DNA of 64,000 nucleotides from Haloarcula sp. H-GB4 (GCF_030848575.1 NZ_JAVDDX010000001.1:1488001-1552000); one strand, 5' to 3'; shown: positions 35,473 to 45,349, counted from the first letter of the stretch. Translations and numbers: made by a program. Notes: a model not told the origin generated them from the letters alone.

Positions 35473-36267
35473 ATGCAGTTTGGCTTCGACTGGGCGACGA
35501 TCATCCGGCAGGTGTTCTCGCCACAGGGAACGTTCGTCTTTTCGCTTGTGGTACTGGCCGTGGGCATCGTGCTCGGCTATCTCGTCTGGCGCTCGTCGCG
35601 GCGGTTCATGCGCGAACTCGGTGTGCCAGAAACCGTGGAGGGCACACCGTTCGAGCGGACGGCGAGGGGTCTCGGCACATCGACCGTCGGCATCGTCTCG
35701 AACCTGGCAGCACTGTTCATCTACATCACGACGGTCACCGCCGTCCTCAACATCGCGCAACTGACAGACCCGAAACTATACTGGGCCCGCTTCACGTCAT
35801 TTCTGCCCGACCTGTTTATCGCCCTGTTCGCCGTCATCATCGGCCTCATTGCGGGCGACAAGGCCAAGCTCGTCGTCTCAGAGCGACTGCGCAGCGTCAA
35901 GATGCCCGAGGCGACGGTCCTACCCGAACTCGTCAAGTACAGCATCTTCTACCTGGCAGTGCTCATCGCGCTCGGGCAACTGGGCGTCGAAACCCTCGCC
36001 CTGCTCATTCTCCTCGGGGCGTACGCGTTCGGACTGGTGTTCGTCTGCGGGCTGGCACTGAAGGACATCCTGCAAGCCGGTGCCGCCGGCATCTACCTCC
36101 TGTTGACAGAGCCATACAGCATCGGCGACGAGATCGTTATCGGCGACCAGAGCGGGATCGTTCAAGAAGTCGACATCCTCGTCACGCGTATCGAAAGCGA
36201 CGGTGAGGAGTACATCATCCCGAACAAGCGCGTCTTCAATACCGGTATCGTCCGTATTCGGGGCTAA
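35473..36267 (+). CDS. MscS-type mechanosensitive ion channel
   Basis: A 264-residue membrane protein with at least four hydrophobic segments (about residues 17-38, 72-94, 110-130, 155-200) and the MscS beta domain at the C-terminus (YSIGDEIVIGDQSGIVQEVD, then IIPNKRVFNTGIV). It ends soon after, so it lacks the long cytoplasmic cage of E. coli MscS. It would release solutes on osmotic downshift. It lies 2 bases after dacZ, likely in one operon. Confidence 0.9.
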   Translation: MQFGFDWATIIRQVFSPQGTFVFSLVVLAVGIVLGYLVWRSSRRFMRELGVPETVEGTPFERTARGLGTSTVGIVSNLAALFIYITTVTAVLNIAQLTDPKLYWARFTSFLPDLFIALFAVIIGLIAGDKAKLVVSERLRSVKMPEATVLPELVKYSIFYLAVLIALGQLGVETLALLILLGAYAFGLVFVCGLALKDILQAGAAGIYLLLTEPYSIGDEIVIGDQSGIVQEVDILVTRIESDGEEYIIPNKRVFNTGIVRIRG

Positions 36268-36273
36268 GTGAGG

Positions 36274-36792
36274 TTACGATTCTTCGGTCGTCTCGTCGTC
36301 CGAGCCCAGCGGCTCAGCCGGGACACCGGCAACGGTCGTCTCTGGCGGCACATCGGCAGTTACGAGCGAGTTCGCGGCGACCTGTGCGCCCGGGCCGATT
36401 TCGACACCGGGCAGCACAATCGCACCCGCACCGATCATGGCCCGCTTGCCGACAACGACTTCGCCGGTCCGGTACTCGTCCTGCAGGAACTCGTGACACA
36501 GCAGCGTCGCGTCGTAGCCGATGATAGCGTGGTCCTCAACGGTGATGAGTTCGGGCCAGAACACATCCGGTGTCGACTCCAGCCCCCAGGCGACGCCGTC
36601 ACCGACGGTGACACCGAGTCGCGAGAGCAGCCAGTTTTTCAGCCGGAGGCTCGGCGAGATGCGACAAACGAGGATGATAACATAGTTGACCATCACCCGG
36701 AGCGGGTGTTTGGCGTCCGGCCACGGGAACAGCGAGTTGTGCGGGCCGGGCGTCGGGTGCTGGCGTAGTCGGTCGTGTCGTGGACCACTCAC
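36274..36792 (-). CDS. hexapeptide-repeat acyltransferase (maltose/galactoside O-acetyltransferase-like)
   Basis: A 172-residue acyltransferase. A short N-terminal part with a hydrophobic stretch (about residues 35-50) is followed by left-handed beta-helix repeats: LITVEDHAIIGYDATLLCHEF, VVVGKRAMIGAGAIVLPGVE, IGPGAQVAANSLVTADVPPE. It would transfer an acetyl or other acyl group to a sugar. The GTG at 36792 is chosen, because the reading frame further upstream runs into purD and looks like shadow sequence there. It is convergent with mscS, 6 bases away, and downstream of purD on the same strand. Confidence 0.75.
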   Translation of the reverse strand: MSGPRHDRLRQHPTPGPHNSLFPWPDAKHPLRVMVNYVIILVCRISPSLRLKNWLLSRLGVTVGDGVAWGLESTPDVFWPELITVEDHAIIGYDATLLCHEFLQDEYRTGEVVVGKRAMIGAGAIVLPGVEIGPGAQVAANSLVTADVPPETTVAGVPAEPLGSDDETTEES

Positions 36793-36847
36793 GTTCGTCG
36801 TGTACGGGGCCGCGGTAATCAAACCCGGCGGCTCCGATGCCGCGCGC

Positions 36848-38200
36848 TCAGTCCGCACCGCCGCGGATGTCGTCCATGTGGTCGATACGCTGCTGGACGA
36901 GGTCGGCTTTGCCGATGTCGTGGCGGACCCGGAGGCCCTCCGTACCGGCCCGCTGCAGCGCTTCCTCGGCGATGGCCTCCGCATCGCTAATCGTCTCTGC
37001 TAGACCGACGACAGCGTACGAGCGAGAGGTAGTTGTATAGATACCGTCCTCACGGTCGTCGACGCTGGCGTAGCACAGCAGCGCCTCCGGGGCCGTCTCC
37101 GTGTCGTCACCGGACTGCTCGCGGTGGTCGTTGACGACCTCCGCGATGACATCGTCGTCGATGGTCACCTTCGCTCCGGCGTCGGGGTCGGTCGGATAGC
37201 CGTCCGGGACGGCGTACTTGCAGACGGTCGCCATCGGGCGGAAGGAGAGCTGTGGCAAGGGGTCGTCGTCGCGTGCGGCGGTCAGTACGTCGAGGAAGTC
37301 CGTGTTGAGCACCGGCAGCGTGTTCATCGCCTCGGGGTCGCCAAAGCGAGCGTTGAACTCCACGACGCGTGGCCCAGTCTCGGTGAGCATGAACTGCCCG
37401 TAGAGGACGCCCTTGTACCCGTCAAGGGCCTCAACGGTGGCCCGGAGCACGTCGACGGCGTCCATGTAGTCGTCCTCGTCCATGAACGGCAGGTGGAGGC
37501 TGGCGTCGGAGTAGCTCCCCATCCCGCCGGTGTTTGGTCCCTCGTCGCCCTCGTAGGCACGCTTGTGGTCCTGCACTGCTGGCGTGACGCGCAGTTGGCC
37601 GTTTGCGACAAACGCCTGCACGGTGAACTCCTCGCCGACGAGGCGCTCTTCGAGGACGACGCGGTCGTAGTCGGAACTCCGGAGGTACTCTTTGGCCTCC
37701 TCAGCAGTACACTGGTCGCCGATGACGCGGACGCCCTTGCCGCCGGTCAGCCCAGCAGGCTTGACCGCGAGGTCGCCGTCGTACTCGTCGATGTGCTCGC
37801 AGGCGTCGTCCATGTCCTCAAACGTCTCGAAGTCCGGACAGCCGGGGATGTCGTGTTCCCGCATGAACCGACGCTGGAACGCCTTGTCCGTCTCGATGCG
37901 GGCTTCCTGCTCCTGTGGCCCGAAAGTGTAGATACCAGCGTCGTCCAGCGCGTCGGCGACACCTGCGGCGAGGGCCGCCTCAGGTCCGATGACCGCCAGC
38001 GTGGCGTCGACCTCCCGTGCGTAGGTCGTTACGGCTGTCGGGTTGGTCGTATCAAGTGCCTCGAAGCCGTCGGCGAGGGCGACGATGCCTGGATTCCGGT
38101 TGCTGGCACAGGCGTACAGCTCCCCCGGCGAGTCCGCGAGCGAGCGCGCAATCGCGTGTTCCCGGCCGCCGCCACCCACGAGCAGCACTGTCTCTGACAT
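36848..38200 (-). CDS. purD: phosphoribosylamine-glycine ligase
   Basis: A 450-residue ATP-grasp enzyme of purine synthesis. The N-terminal VLLVGGGGREHAIAR is followed by the ATP-grasp core with FMREHDIPG near residue 110, AVKPAGLTGGKGVRV near 145, EFTVQAFVANGQ near 185, and VVEFNARFGDPE near 285. It joins 5-phosphoribosylamine and glycine. The length matches the family (about 430). The region upstream (38268-38297) holds 11-base tandem repeats. It is divergent from the small membrane protein at 38375. Confidence 0.95.
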   Translation of the reverse strand: MSETVLLVGGGGREHAIARSLADSPGELYACASNRNPGIVALADGFEALDTTNPTAVTTYAREVDATLAVIGPEAALAAGVADALDDAGIYTFGPQEQEARIETDKAFQRRFMREHDIPGCPDFETFEDMDDACEHIDEYDGDLAVKPAGLTGGKGVRVIGDQCTAEEAKEYLRSSDYDRVVLEERLVGEEFTVQAFVANGQLRVTPAVQDHKRAYEGDEGPNTGGMGSYSDASLHLPFMDEDDYMDAVDVLRATVEALDGYKGVLYGQFMLTETGPRVVEFNARFGDPEAMNTLPVLNTDFLDVLTAARDDDPLPQLSFRPMATVCKYAVPDGYPTDPDAGAKVTIDDDVIAEVVNDHREQSGDDTETAPEALLCYASVDDREDGIYTTTSRSYAVVGLAETISDAEAIAEEALQRAGTEGLRVRHDIGKADLVQQRIDHMDDIRGGAD

Positions 38201-38267
38201 ACCCGAAGGCCGGATGGGCTCTCACGTAAGTATTGTCTTTTCCCCGGTTTTCGCTGACTGTGGCAGT

Positions 38268-38297
38268 CGTTTCTGGGCCGTTTCTGGGCCGTTTCTG
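38268..38297. repeat. 11-base tandem repeat in the purD upstream region
   Basis: The unit cgtttctgggc starts at 38268, 38279 and 38290 (the last copy is partial), so the repeat has one helical-turn spacing. It lies between divergent purD and the small membrane protein gene and might be a protein-binding array. Confidence 0.6.
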
Positions 38298-38374
38298 TTT
38301 CGAGCGCGCTCGTATGCAGGTCCGCCGGACGGAGACCGGGAGCTACTTTACCCAACTGTCGGACACACAGACAT

Positions 38375-38638
38375 ATGTCCCCTCCCCGCCCATTCATCGA
38401 CCCCGCGACAGGAGAGATAGACAGGGCCCAGATACTCTCGGAGGCCGTGCCACTCGCGAAGCTCATCGGCGTGTTCGTCGCTGGGAGCCTCCCTCTCTAT
38501 GCAATCGCGTTCTTCGGTGCGGAGAACTCCGCACTGGGTGTAGTACTGGCCCTGCTTGGTGAGTTCATCCTCGCCGTCGGAGCCGGTGTCGTCCTTATGT
38601 ACGTCATTGCCCGTGGAATCCGGCTGGCTGGCGAGTGA
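38375..38638 (+). CDS. small two-helix membrane protein
   Basis: An 87-residue protein with two hydrophobic segments (about residues 28-50 and 56-80) connected by a short loop, preceded by a polar N-terminus (MSPPRPFIDPATGEIDRAQI). No family is recognised. It is divergent from purD and 54 bases ahead of the next gene on the same strand, so it might be cotranscribed with it. Confidence 0.65.
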   Translation: MSPPRPFIDPATGEIDRAQILSEAVPLAKLIGVFVAGSLPLYAIAFFGAENSALGVVLALLGEFILAVGAGVVLMYVIARGIRLAGE

Positions 38639-38692
38639 GGCGTCGCTGCCGGCGTCGCGTTCCTTTTCACCGCGGCGCTCCCAGCCACGGGT

Positions 38693-40846
38693 ATGAGCGA
38701 CGCCACGGACCCGACGGCCCGAAACCGACTCGACGAGGCGGAGAGCCCATATCTCCGCCAGCACGCGGACAATCCTGTCAACTGGCAGCCCTGGGACGAG
38801 ACAGCCCTGGAAGCCGCCAGAGAGCGGGACGTGCCCATCTTCCTCTCGATTGGCTACGCGGCGTGTCACTGGTGTCACGTCATGGAGGAGGAAAGCTTCG
38901 AGGACGAGGCCATCGCCGACCAACTCAACGAGCACTTCGTCCCGATAAAGGTCGACCGCGAGGAGCGCCCGGACCTCGATTCGGTGTACATGAGTATCTG
39001 CCAGCAGGTGACTGGCGGCGGCGGCTGGCCGCTATCGGCCTGGCTCACGCCGGAGGGGGAGCCGTTCTACGTCGGGACGTACTTCCCGCCAGAGGAAAAG
39101 CGCGGGCAGCCGGGCTTTGGCGACCTGCTCCAGCGGCTGGCGAACTCGTGGTCGGACCCCGAACAACGCGAGGAGATGGAGAATCGCGCACAGCAGTGGA
39201 CCGAAGCTATCGAGAGCGACCTCGAAGCGACGCCGGCTGACCCCGAGGATCCCGCCGAGGATATCATTCAGACCGCCGGCACCATCGCCCACCGCGGCGC
39301 GGACCGACAGGACGGGGGCTGGGGCTCCGGCGGCCCAAAATTCCCCCAGAACGGGCGACTGCACGCGCTGCTTCGGGCGCATGCCGACGGTGGTCAAGAG
39401 GACTACCTGAACGTCGTCGAGGAGACACTGGATGTGATGGCCGACCGGGGGCTGTACGACCACGTCGGCGGGGGCTTCCACCGCTACGCGACGGACCAGC
39501 AGTGGGCGGTCCCGCACTTCGAGAAGATGCTGTACGACAACGCCGAGATTCCGCGGGCCTTCCTCGCCGGCTATCAGGCCATCGGCTCGGAGCGCTACGC
39601 GTCGGTCGTCCGGGAGACATTCGAGTTCGTCCAGCGCGAACTGCAACACCCTGATGGTGGCTTTTTCAGCACGCTGGATGCCGAGAGCGCACCTCCCGAT
39701 GACCCGGATGGTGACAGCGAGGAAGGGCTGTTCTACGTCTGGACGCCCGAGCAGGTCCACGAGGCCGTCGACGACGAGACGGACGCCGAGGTGTTCTGTG
39801 ACTACTTCGGCGTCACGGAGCGGGGCAACTTCGAGGGCGCGACCGTGCTCGCCGTCCGGAAGCCGGTAGCTGTGCTGGCCGAGGAGTACGACCAAACTGA
39901 GGACGAAATCACGGCAAGCCTCCAGCGGGCGCTAAACGAGGCCTTCGAGGCCAGAGAGGACCGACCGCGACCGGCCCGCGACGAGAAGGTGCTGGCCGGC
40001 TGGAACGGTCTGATGATTCGGGCGCTGGCCGAGGGGGCGATCGTGCTGGACGACCAGTATGCAGACGTGGCAGCCGACGCCCTCTCGTTCGTCCGTGAGC
40101 ACCTGTGGGACGCCGACACGGGGCGACTCAATCGCCGGTACAAGGACGGCGACGTGGCCATCGATGGCTATCTGGAGGACTACGCCTTCCTCGGCCGTGG
40201 CGCGCTGACACTGTTCGAGGCGACCGGCGACGTGGACCACCTCGCGTTCGCGATGGAACTCGGCCAGGCTATCACGGAGGCGTTCTGGGACGACGAGCAG
40301 GGCACGCTGTTTTTTACCCCGACGGGCGGCGAATCGCTGGTCGCGCGGCCGCAGGAACTGACCGACCAGTCGACGCCGTCGAGTACGGGCGTCGCCGTCG
40401 ACCTCCTGCTGTCGCTGTCCCATTTCAGCGAGGACGACCGCTTCGAAAGCGTGGCCGAGCGGGTCATCCGGACGCACGCCGACCGCGTCTCCTCAAACCC
40501 GCTGCAACACGCCTCGCTCACGCTGGCGACGGACGCCTACGAGCAGGGCGCGCTGGAACTCACGCTGGTTGGCGACCAGTCAGACTACCCGAGCGAGTGG
40601 ACGGAGACCCTCGCCGAGCGGTACGTCCCGCGGCGCCTGCTGGCTCACCGGCCGGCCGAGGAGGGCCGTTTCGAGCAGTGGATCGACACGCTGGAAGTTG
40701 ACGAGTCGCCGCCAATCTGGGCCGGCCGGACGCAGGTCGACGACCAGCCGACAGTGTACGCCTGCCGAAACTTCGCCTGTTCGCCGCCGAAACACGACCT
40801 CGGAGCAGCGTTAGACTGGGGCGAAACGCCCGATAACGCAGAGTAA
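38693..40846 (+). CDS. thioredoxin-domain (DUF255) / YyaL-like protein
   Basis: A 717-residue cytoplasmic protein. Residues about 10-165 are a thioredoxin-like DUF255 domain with the CHWC motif in YAACHWCHVMEEESFED near residue 62. The remainder is an alpha/alpha-barrel domain of the spermatogenesis-associated-20/YyaL family (GGFHRYATDQQWAVPHFEKMLYDNA near residue 260). The function is not established; a role linked to redox or sugar metabolism has been suggested from fold similarity. It ends 2 bases from the convergent thioredoxin-like gene. Confidence 0.9.
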   Translation: MSDATDPTARNRLDEAESPYLRQHADNPVNWQPWDETALEAARERDVPIFLSIGYAACHWCHVMEEESFEDEAIADQLNEHFVPIKVDREERPDLDSVYMSICQQVTGGGGWPLSAWLTPEGEPFYVGTYFPPEEKRGQPGFGDLLQRLANSWSDPEQREEMENRAQQWTEAIESDLEATPADPEDPAEDIIQTAGTIAHRGADRQDGGWGSGGPKFPQNGRLHALLRAHADGGQEDYLNVVEETLDVMADRGLYDHVGGGFHRYATDQQWAVPHFEKMLYDNAEIPRAFLAGYQAIGSERYASVVRETFEFVQRELQHPDGGFFSTLDAESAPPDDPDGDSEEGLFYVWTPEQVHEAVDDETDAEVFCDYFGVTERGNFEGATVLAVRKPVAVLAEEYDQTEDEITASLQRALNEAFEAREDRPRPARDEKVLAGWNGLMIRALAEGAIVLDDQYADVAADALSFVREHLWDADTGRLNRRYKDGDVAIDGYLEDYAFLGRGALTLFEATGDVDHLAFAMELGQAITEAFWDDEQGTLFFTPTGGESLVARPQELTDQSTPSSTGVAVDLLLSLSHFSEDDRFESVAERVIRTHADRVSSNPLQHASLTLATDAYEQGALELTLVGDQSDYPSEWTETLAERYVPRRLLAHRPAEEGRFEQWIDTLEVDESPPIWAGRTQVDDQPTVYACRNFACSPPKHDLGAALDWGETPDNAE

Positions 40847-40848
40847 GG

Positions 40849-41238
40849 TTACGCCATCGCGTCTTCGATTTTGTCGGCGAGATACACCGCGATAGGGACC
40901 GGCTCTTCCTCGACGAACCGGGCGATCTCCTCGCCGTCGTGTTCGACGACAACCGTCGGGATGAGGTCGATGCCGTACGCTTCGACCTCCAGTCCGGTCT
41001 TCGAGCCGTCGTCTTCCTTCTCGACGGGGTAGTGGTGAATCTGCTCGGCTGGAACGCCGGCGGCTTCCAGGGCTGCCCCGAAGTCTGGGAGCTGCGCCCG
41101 GCAGTCCTTGCACCAGTCACCGCCCCAGATCTTGTATTCGAACTCGTCAGCGTAGCGTGTGAGAACGTCGACGGTGTCGGCATAGGCGTCTTCGACCCAT
41201 ACCGGATTCGGCTCCATGGTTTCGAGCGTCTGACTCAT
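40849..41238 (-). CDS. thioredoxin-fold protein with WCKDC motif
   Basis: A 129-residue thioredoxin-like protein with the redox motif WCKDC near residue 42 (GGDWCKDCRAQLPDF) and the cis-Pro segment IDLIPTVVVEHDGEE near 93. The WC..C and cis-Pro match the general thioredoxin fold, but the sequence is divergent, so reduction of specific partner proteins is inferred. It is convergent with the DUF255 gene, with stop codons 2 bases apart. Confidence 0.8.
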   Translation of the reverse strand: MSQTLETMEPNPVWVEDAYADTVDVLTRYADEFEYKIWGGDWCKDCRAQLPDFGAALEAAGVPAEQIHHYPVEKEDDGSKTGLEVEAYGIDLIPTVVVEHDGEEIARFVEEEPVPIAVYLADKIEDAMA

Positions 41239-41348
41239 GACCGGCTATATGTATTCAGGGGGCTTGAAATCCCCGGCCGTAAATTTCCCGCTTCAGACGG
41301 GCTTTAGCGGAAAAAGCGGTGTTTCAGCCGAAGCAAAGACCAGACACG

Positions 41349-43508
41349 CTACTGGTCGACCGTCACAGTCGTCCGGATGTCCCGCGACGAACGGCCGATC
41401 TCGACGGTGTAGGTCCCAGCATCGACCGTCCAGCCGGAACCCGGATCGTACCGTGAGAACGCCAGATCGTCCAGCGTTAGTTCCACCGTCTGCCGTTCGC
41501 CGGCGGCTAACTGCACAGCCTCGAACCCGGCGAGTTCACGCTGTGGGCGGTCAACGCCGTCCACGGACGGCGGCCGGACGTAGGCCTGAACGACCTCGCG
41601 ACCCGACCTGTCAGCGACGTTCTCGACTGGAACTGCGACCGTCCGCTCGCCTGTGTGTTCGGCTTCGCCGTATTCGAACGTCGCATACGAGTGACCGTGC
41701 CCGAATGGATAGGTCGGGTCCGTGTCTTCGTCGTCGAAGTGTCGGTAGCCGATAAAGACGCCCTCGTCGTAGTGGACTTCGTCGTCGACTCCGGGGTAGC
41801 GGCGTTCGGCTCCTGCAGTCGGATACTGGCTTTCCGGGGCGAACGTGACCGGGAGCCGACCGCTTGGATCCCGGTCACCATAGAGGACAGCAGCCGCCGC
41901 GTCCCCATCCGCCTGCCCGGGATACCACTGTTCGAGAACCGCAGCCACGTCCTCGCGCCACGGGAGTTCCACGGGGCCGCCGGACCTGACGACGACCACA
42001 GTGTTCTCGTTGGCGGCCGCAACGGCCGAAACGAGTTCGTCTTGCTGGCCCGGGAGCGCGAGAGAATCCCGGTCCCGCGCCTCTGTCGTTGCATCGCGGA
42101 CAAACACGACGGCGACATCGGCTGCCGCGGCCGCGTCGATGGCGTCGTCAAGCGACGGCTCCCGTTGGGCGGTGTCCTCGGCCGCACTGTCGGCCTCATC
42201 GTCCTCACCGACGAACGGCAGGAGGTCGAACAGTGAGACGGATTCGATTTCTGGCACGCCAAACGCCGTCTTGACTGCGCCCTCGGCGCGGGATTCGATT
42301 CCCTCGACTGGTGTAACCGAGTGGACCGGCGTCGTTTCGGAAGAGCCGCCCCCGCCCAGTTTCGGCTCGTCGATGTTCGGTCCGATGACAGCCACGTCAG
42401 CCCCGTCGTCCAGCGGCAGGACCCCGTCGTTTTCAAGCAGCACTGTTCCGCGGGCCGCCACATCCGCAGCGATATTTCTGTGTCGCTGGCTATCGAGTTC
42501 GCTAGCCTGGTCGTCGCTTTCACCGTCTTCGGCGGCAGCCCGGCCGCCGTCCAGTCGCCCGAATCGGTCCATCTGACCGAGAATCCGCCGGACCATGTCA
42601 TCAAGGCGTTCGGTCGGAACCTCGCCGCTGTCGATGACTTCGGCCAGTGGGTCGCCGAACAGGCCTGCACGGGTCGCGTCCGGAATCCCGTCGGGCCACT
42701 CGACCTCCTCGTCGCCATCCGCGGTGTCGCTGTCGGCGGCTTCCGCTGCTCCGGGAGCCGCCACCCCGGGCATCTCTAGGTCCATGCCTGCGTTCGCCGC
42801 ACCGACAGTGCTCTCCAGCCCGTACCAGTCCGAGACGACGTAGCCGTCGAACCCCCACTCGCGTTTGAGCACGCCGCCGACGAGGCGCTCGTGGTCGCTC
42901 ATGTGCGTGCCGTTCACTCGGTTGTACGCCGTCATCACCGACCCGACACCAGCGTCAACGGCCGAACGGAACGGTGGGAGATACAGCTCTCGGAGCGTCC
43001 GCTCGTCCACTTCGGCGCTGACGGTCGTGCGATGTGTTTCCTGGTTGTTGGCGACGAAGTGTTTCACCGTCGCAACGACATCAGCGGACTGGATGCCGTC
43101 AATAAGGCTAGCCCCGACAGCACCGGCGTGGACCGGGTCCTCGGAGAGATATTCGAAGTTGCGGCCGCAATGCGGGACCCGGATGATGTTCACGCCGGGC
43201 GCGAGTAGCGCATCCTGTCCAAGCGCTGCCGCTTCGCGGCCCATGGCCGCCCCCTGTTGCTGAGCCAGATCGGGATCGAACGTCGCCGCCGTCGCAATTG
43301 ACGCCGGAAAGGCGGTCGCACGCTGTCCTTCGGCACGGATGCCTAGCGGCCCGTCAACGAGTCGAAACGGCGGAATCCCGGCTTCGTCGACACCCGAAAT
43401 GTACCCCGTTGCTGTGCCCTCTGGATCGGTTGCGCCGCGAACAAGCGCGAGTTTCTGGGCGCGGGACAGTCGGGCAAGCAACGCTTCAGTGTAGTCGTCG
43501 TCAGCCAT
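41349..43508 (-). CDS. glycoside hydrolase family 3 beta-glucosidase
   Basis: A 719-residue GH3 enzyme. The N-terminal domain carries VKHFVANNQETHRTT and the nucleophile Asp in GYVVSDWYGLEST; the following domain and a C-terminal fibronectin-III-like domain (RELAGFEAVQLAAGERQTVELTL) complete the beta-glucosidase architecture. No signal peptide is visible, so it is probably cytoplasmic and acts on beta-glucosides. Two acidic inserts (Ala/Asp/Glu-rich) around residues 255-275 and 425-445 reflect halophilic adaptation. The ATG at 43508 is chosen over one at 43520. Confidence 0.9.
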   Translation of the reverse strand: MADDDYTEALLARLSRAQKLALVRGATDPEGTATGYISGVDEAGIPPFRLVDGPLGIRAEGQRATAFPASIATAATFDPDLAQQQGAAMGREAAALGQDALLAPGVNIIRVPHCGRNFEYLSEDPVHAGAVGASLIDGIQSADVVATVKHFVANNQETHRTTVSAEVDERTLRELYLPPFRSAVDAGVGSVMTAYNRVNGTHMSDHERLVGGVLKREWGFDGYVVSDWYGLESTVGAANAGMDLEMPGVAAPGAAEAADSDTADGDEEVEWPDGIPDATRAGLFGDPLAEVIDSGEVPTERLDDMVRRILGQMDRFGRLDGGRAAAEDGESDDQASELDSQRHRNIAADVAARGTVLLENDGVLPLDDGADVAVIGPNIDEPKLGGGGSSETTPVHSVTPVEGIESRAEGAVKTAFGVPEIESVSLFDLLPFVGEDDEADSAAEDTAQREPSLDDAIDAAAAADVAVVFVRDATTEARDRDSLALPGQQDELVSAVAAANENTVVVVRSGGPVELPWREDVAAVLEQWYPGQADGDAAAAVLYGDRDPSGRLPVTFAPESQYPTAGAERRYPGVDDEVHYDEGVFIGYRHFDDEDTDPTYPFGHGHSYATFEYGEAEHTGERTVAVPVENVADRSGREVVQAYVRPPSVDGVDRPQRELAGFEAVQLAAGERQTVELTLDDLAFSRYDPGSGWTVDAGTYTVEIGRSSRDIRTTVTVDQ

Positions 43509-43549
43509 ACCGAAGTTCACGGCCGGGCGGGCCTTAGACTGTCGACTGA

Positions 43550-45268
43550 TCAGGACGCCGTCTCGGACGGCCTCGCCGGCTGCGTTTCGAGTCCCGAAAC
43601 GACGAGTTTAGCGCCGCCAGACCGGCTTTCCGTCATCTCGACAGTCCACCCGTGAGACTCGATTACGTGCTGGACGATTGCCAGTCCGAGGCCGGTTCCC
43701 GACTCGGAGCTGGTGACGCCGTGTGTGAATATCTCCTCTCGTTCCTCGGGTGGGACACCGGGGCCGTCGTCGCTGATCGTGAACCCGTCCGGAGTGGCGT
43801 CAACACGTATCGTTACCCCTGTACCCGCCGGTTCCATGCTGTCGTTGGCTCCTGGCTGACTGCTTGTGGAACCATGTTCGACACTGTTCCGAACCACGTT
43901 TTCGAACAGTTGCAGTAGCTGGTCACGATCGCCAATAATCTCCCTGTCGCCGGCGATCTGCAGCGTTGCCTCGCCGGTATCGACGTGCCCCCAGGCCGCC
44001 TTCGCCAGCGCCGAGAGCTGTAGTTCGACCAGTTCGGTTGTTTTCTCGTCGCGGGCAAAGGCCAGGACCTCATCGATGAGGCTGCTCATTCGCTCGTGAG
44101 CTTCCTCGACACGGTCGAACTCGTCGGGGTCGTTGCGTTCTCGGGCCAGTGCCAGTCGTCCCGAGGCCACGTTCAGCGGGTTCCGTAGGTCGTGTGAGAG
44201 GACAGCGGCGAACTGGTCGAGCTGCTGGTTCCGGCGTTCGAGTTCTCGTTCCCGCTGCTTCTGGTCGGTGATTTCGTGGACGAGAAACACGCGCCCGACC
44301 AGTGTGTCATGGGAGTCATACAGCGGAGTCAGCTGGACATCGAAAAACCGATCGCGCTGCTCGATGACGGTCTGTGTCTCTTTGTCATAGTCGGTCAGAC
44401 CGCGGTATTTTTCGAGTAAATCGGGCGACGTTTCGAGCACGTCCTCGATAGACTGATCGACGACGGGTTCGCCTCCGAGTAGTTGGCGGCCAGCGTCGTT
44501 GGCCTCGATTATTCTGTCATTCGTGTCGACGAGGAACACAGCGCTGTTGAGCGACTCGACGACCTCTCGATAGGCGACCGGTGAGATATCCAGCAATCGC
44601 CCCCTGAAGAACGCCCACGAGAGGGTGAGCCCAGTGCCCGCCAGCAACAGTGGTGGGAGTTCGATGCTGGTGTCGCCGAAGATGCTGAGGACGCTCCCGA
44701 ACCACGGGAGGCCGATTGCCAGCAGGACAGCGTACACCTGCTTTCGGTACAGACCGCCGGAAACGAGTGCGTAGTGGATGATGAGCGCACTTGATACGGC
44801 GATAAGTGCGTAGGAGTACACCAAATGTCCCCAGAAAACAGGCCCGACAGTGATTTCCCAGCCGTACATACCGGCATCTGCCGGACCGGAAATCCGGTAT
44901 ATCACGCCATCAGGGCCGACAAACAGCGTAGCAAAGAACACGAGGGGTTCGACGGTCAGTAGCGCGACGGCCCGTCGGCCGAGATAGCGGTCACGGTCAG
45001 TGTAGGCCAGCGCGAACGCGAACAGGCCGGCCATCGCGGGCATCACACCAACGAACACGCCGTACGCGAAGAACAGAGCCAACTCAGTCCCGCGCGTCAA
45101 AACACCGGCCGCAGCACAGAGGTCCCATATCGAGAGCCCGGCAAGCAGAACCGCGAGTGCGGTCCCACCGCTGTAGTCGCGCCGCCCCCACGCGTACACC
45201 GATAGCGTCCCAAGGACAACGGCCACGGCAAGCAGAAGAAAGGCGTACGCAACGAGCAGCGTGGCCAT
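43550..45268 (-). CDS. membrane sensor histidine kinase with N-terminal 7TM domain
   Basis: A 572-residue kinase. Seven hydrophobic segments fill residues 1-225 (the histidine-kinase N-terminal 7TM sensor domain), a PAS domain follows (about 240-355), then HisKA with SHDLRNPLNVA near residue 370, and HATPase with FENVVRNSVEHG near 475 and TGLGLAIVQHVI near 540. It senses an external or membrane signal and phosphorylates an unknown partner. The ATG at 45268 is preferred over one at 45400 because the extra 44 residues are unlike the family and would overlap the divergent gene. Confidence 0.9.
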   Translation of the reverse strand: MATLLVAYAFLLLAVAVVLGTLSVYAWGRRDYSGGTALAVLLAGLSIWDLCAAAGVLTRGTELALFFAYGVFVGVMPAMAGLFAFALAYTDRDRYLGRRAVALLTVEPLVFFATLFVGPDGVIYRISGPADAGMYGWEITVGPVFWGHLVYSYALIAVSSALIIHYALVSGGLYRKQVYAVLLAIGLPWFGSVLSIFGDTSIELPPLLLAGTGLTLSWAFFRGRLLDISPVAYREVVESLNSAVFLVDTNDRIIEANDAGRQLLGGEPVVDQSIEDVLETSPDLLEKYRGLTDYDKETQTVIEQRDRFFDVQLTPLYDSHDTLVGRVFLVHEITDQKQRERELERRNQQLDQFAAVLSHDLRNPLNVASGRLALARERNDPDEFDRVEEAHERMSSLIDEVLAFARDEKTTELVELQLSALAKAAWGHVDTGEATLQIAGDREIIGDRDQLLQLFENVVRNSVEHGSTSSQPGANDSMEPAGTGVTIRVDATPDGFTISDDGPGVPPEEREEIFTHGVTSSESGTGLGLAIVQHVIESHGWTVEMTESRSGGAKLVVSGLETQPARPSETAS

Positions 45269-45349
45269 TACTGTATAATCCGGCCCAGCGAGTAAATGGG
45301 TTCCGCCCAGTTCGAGGGGTTTACACACTCGCTCGGCATACCGGCGCGT

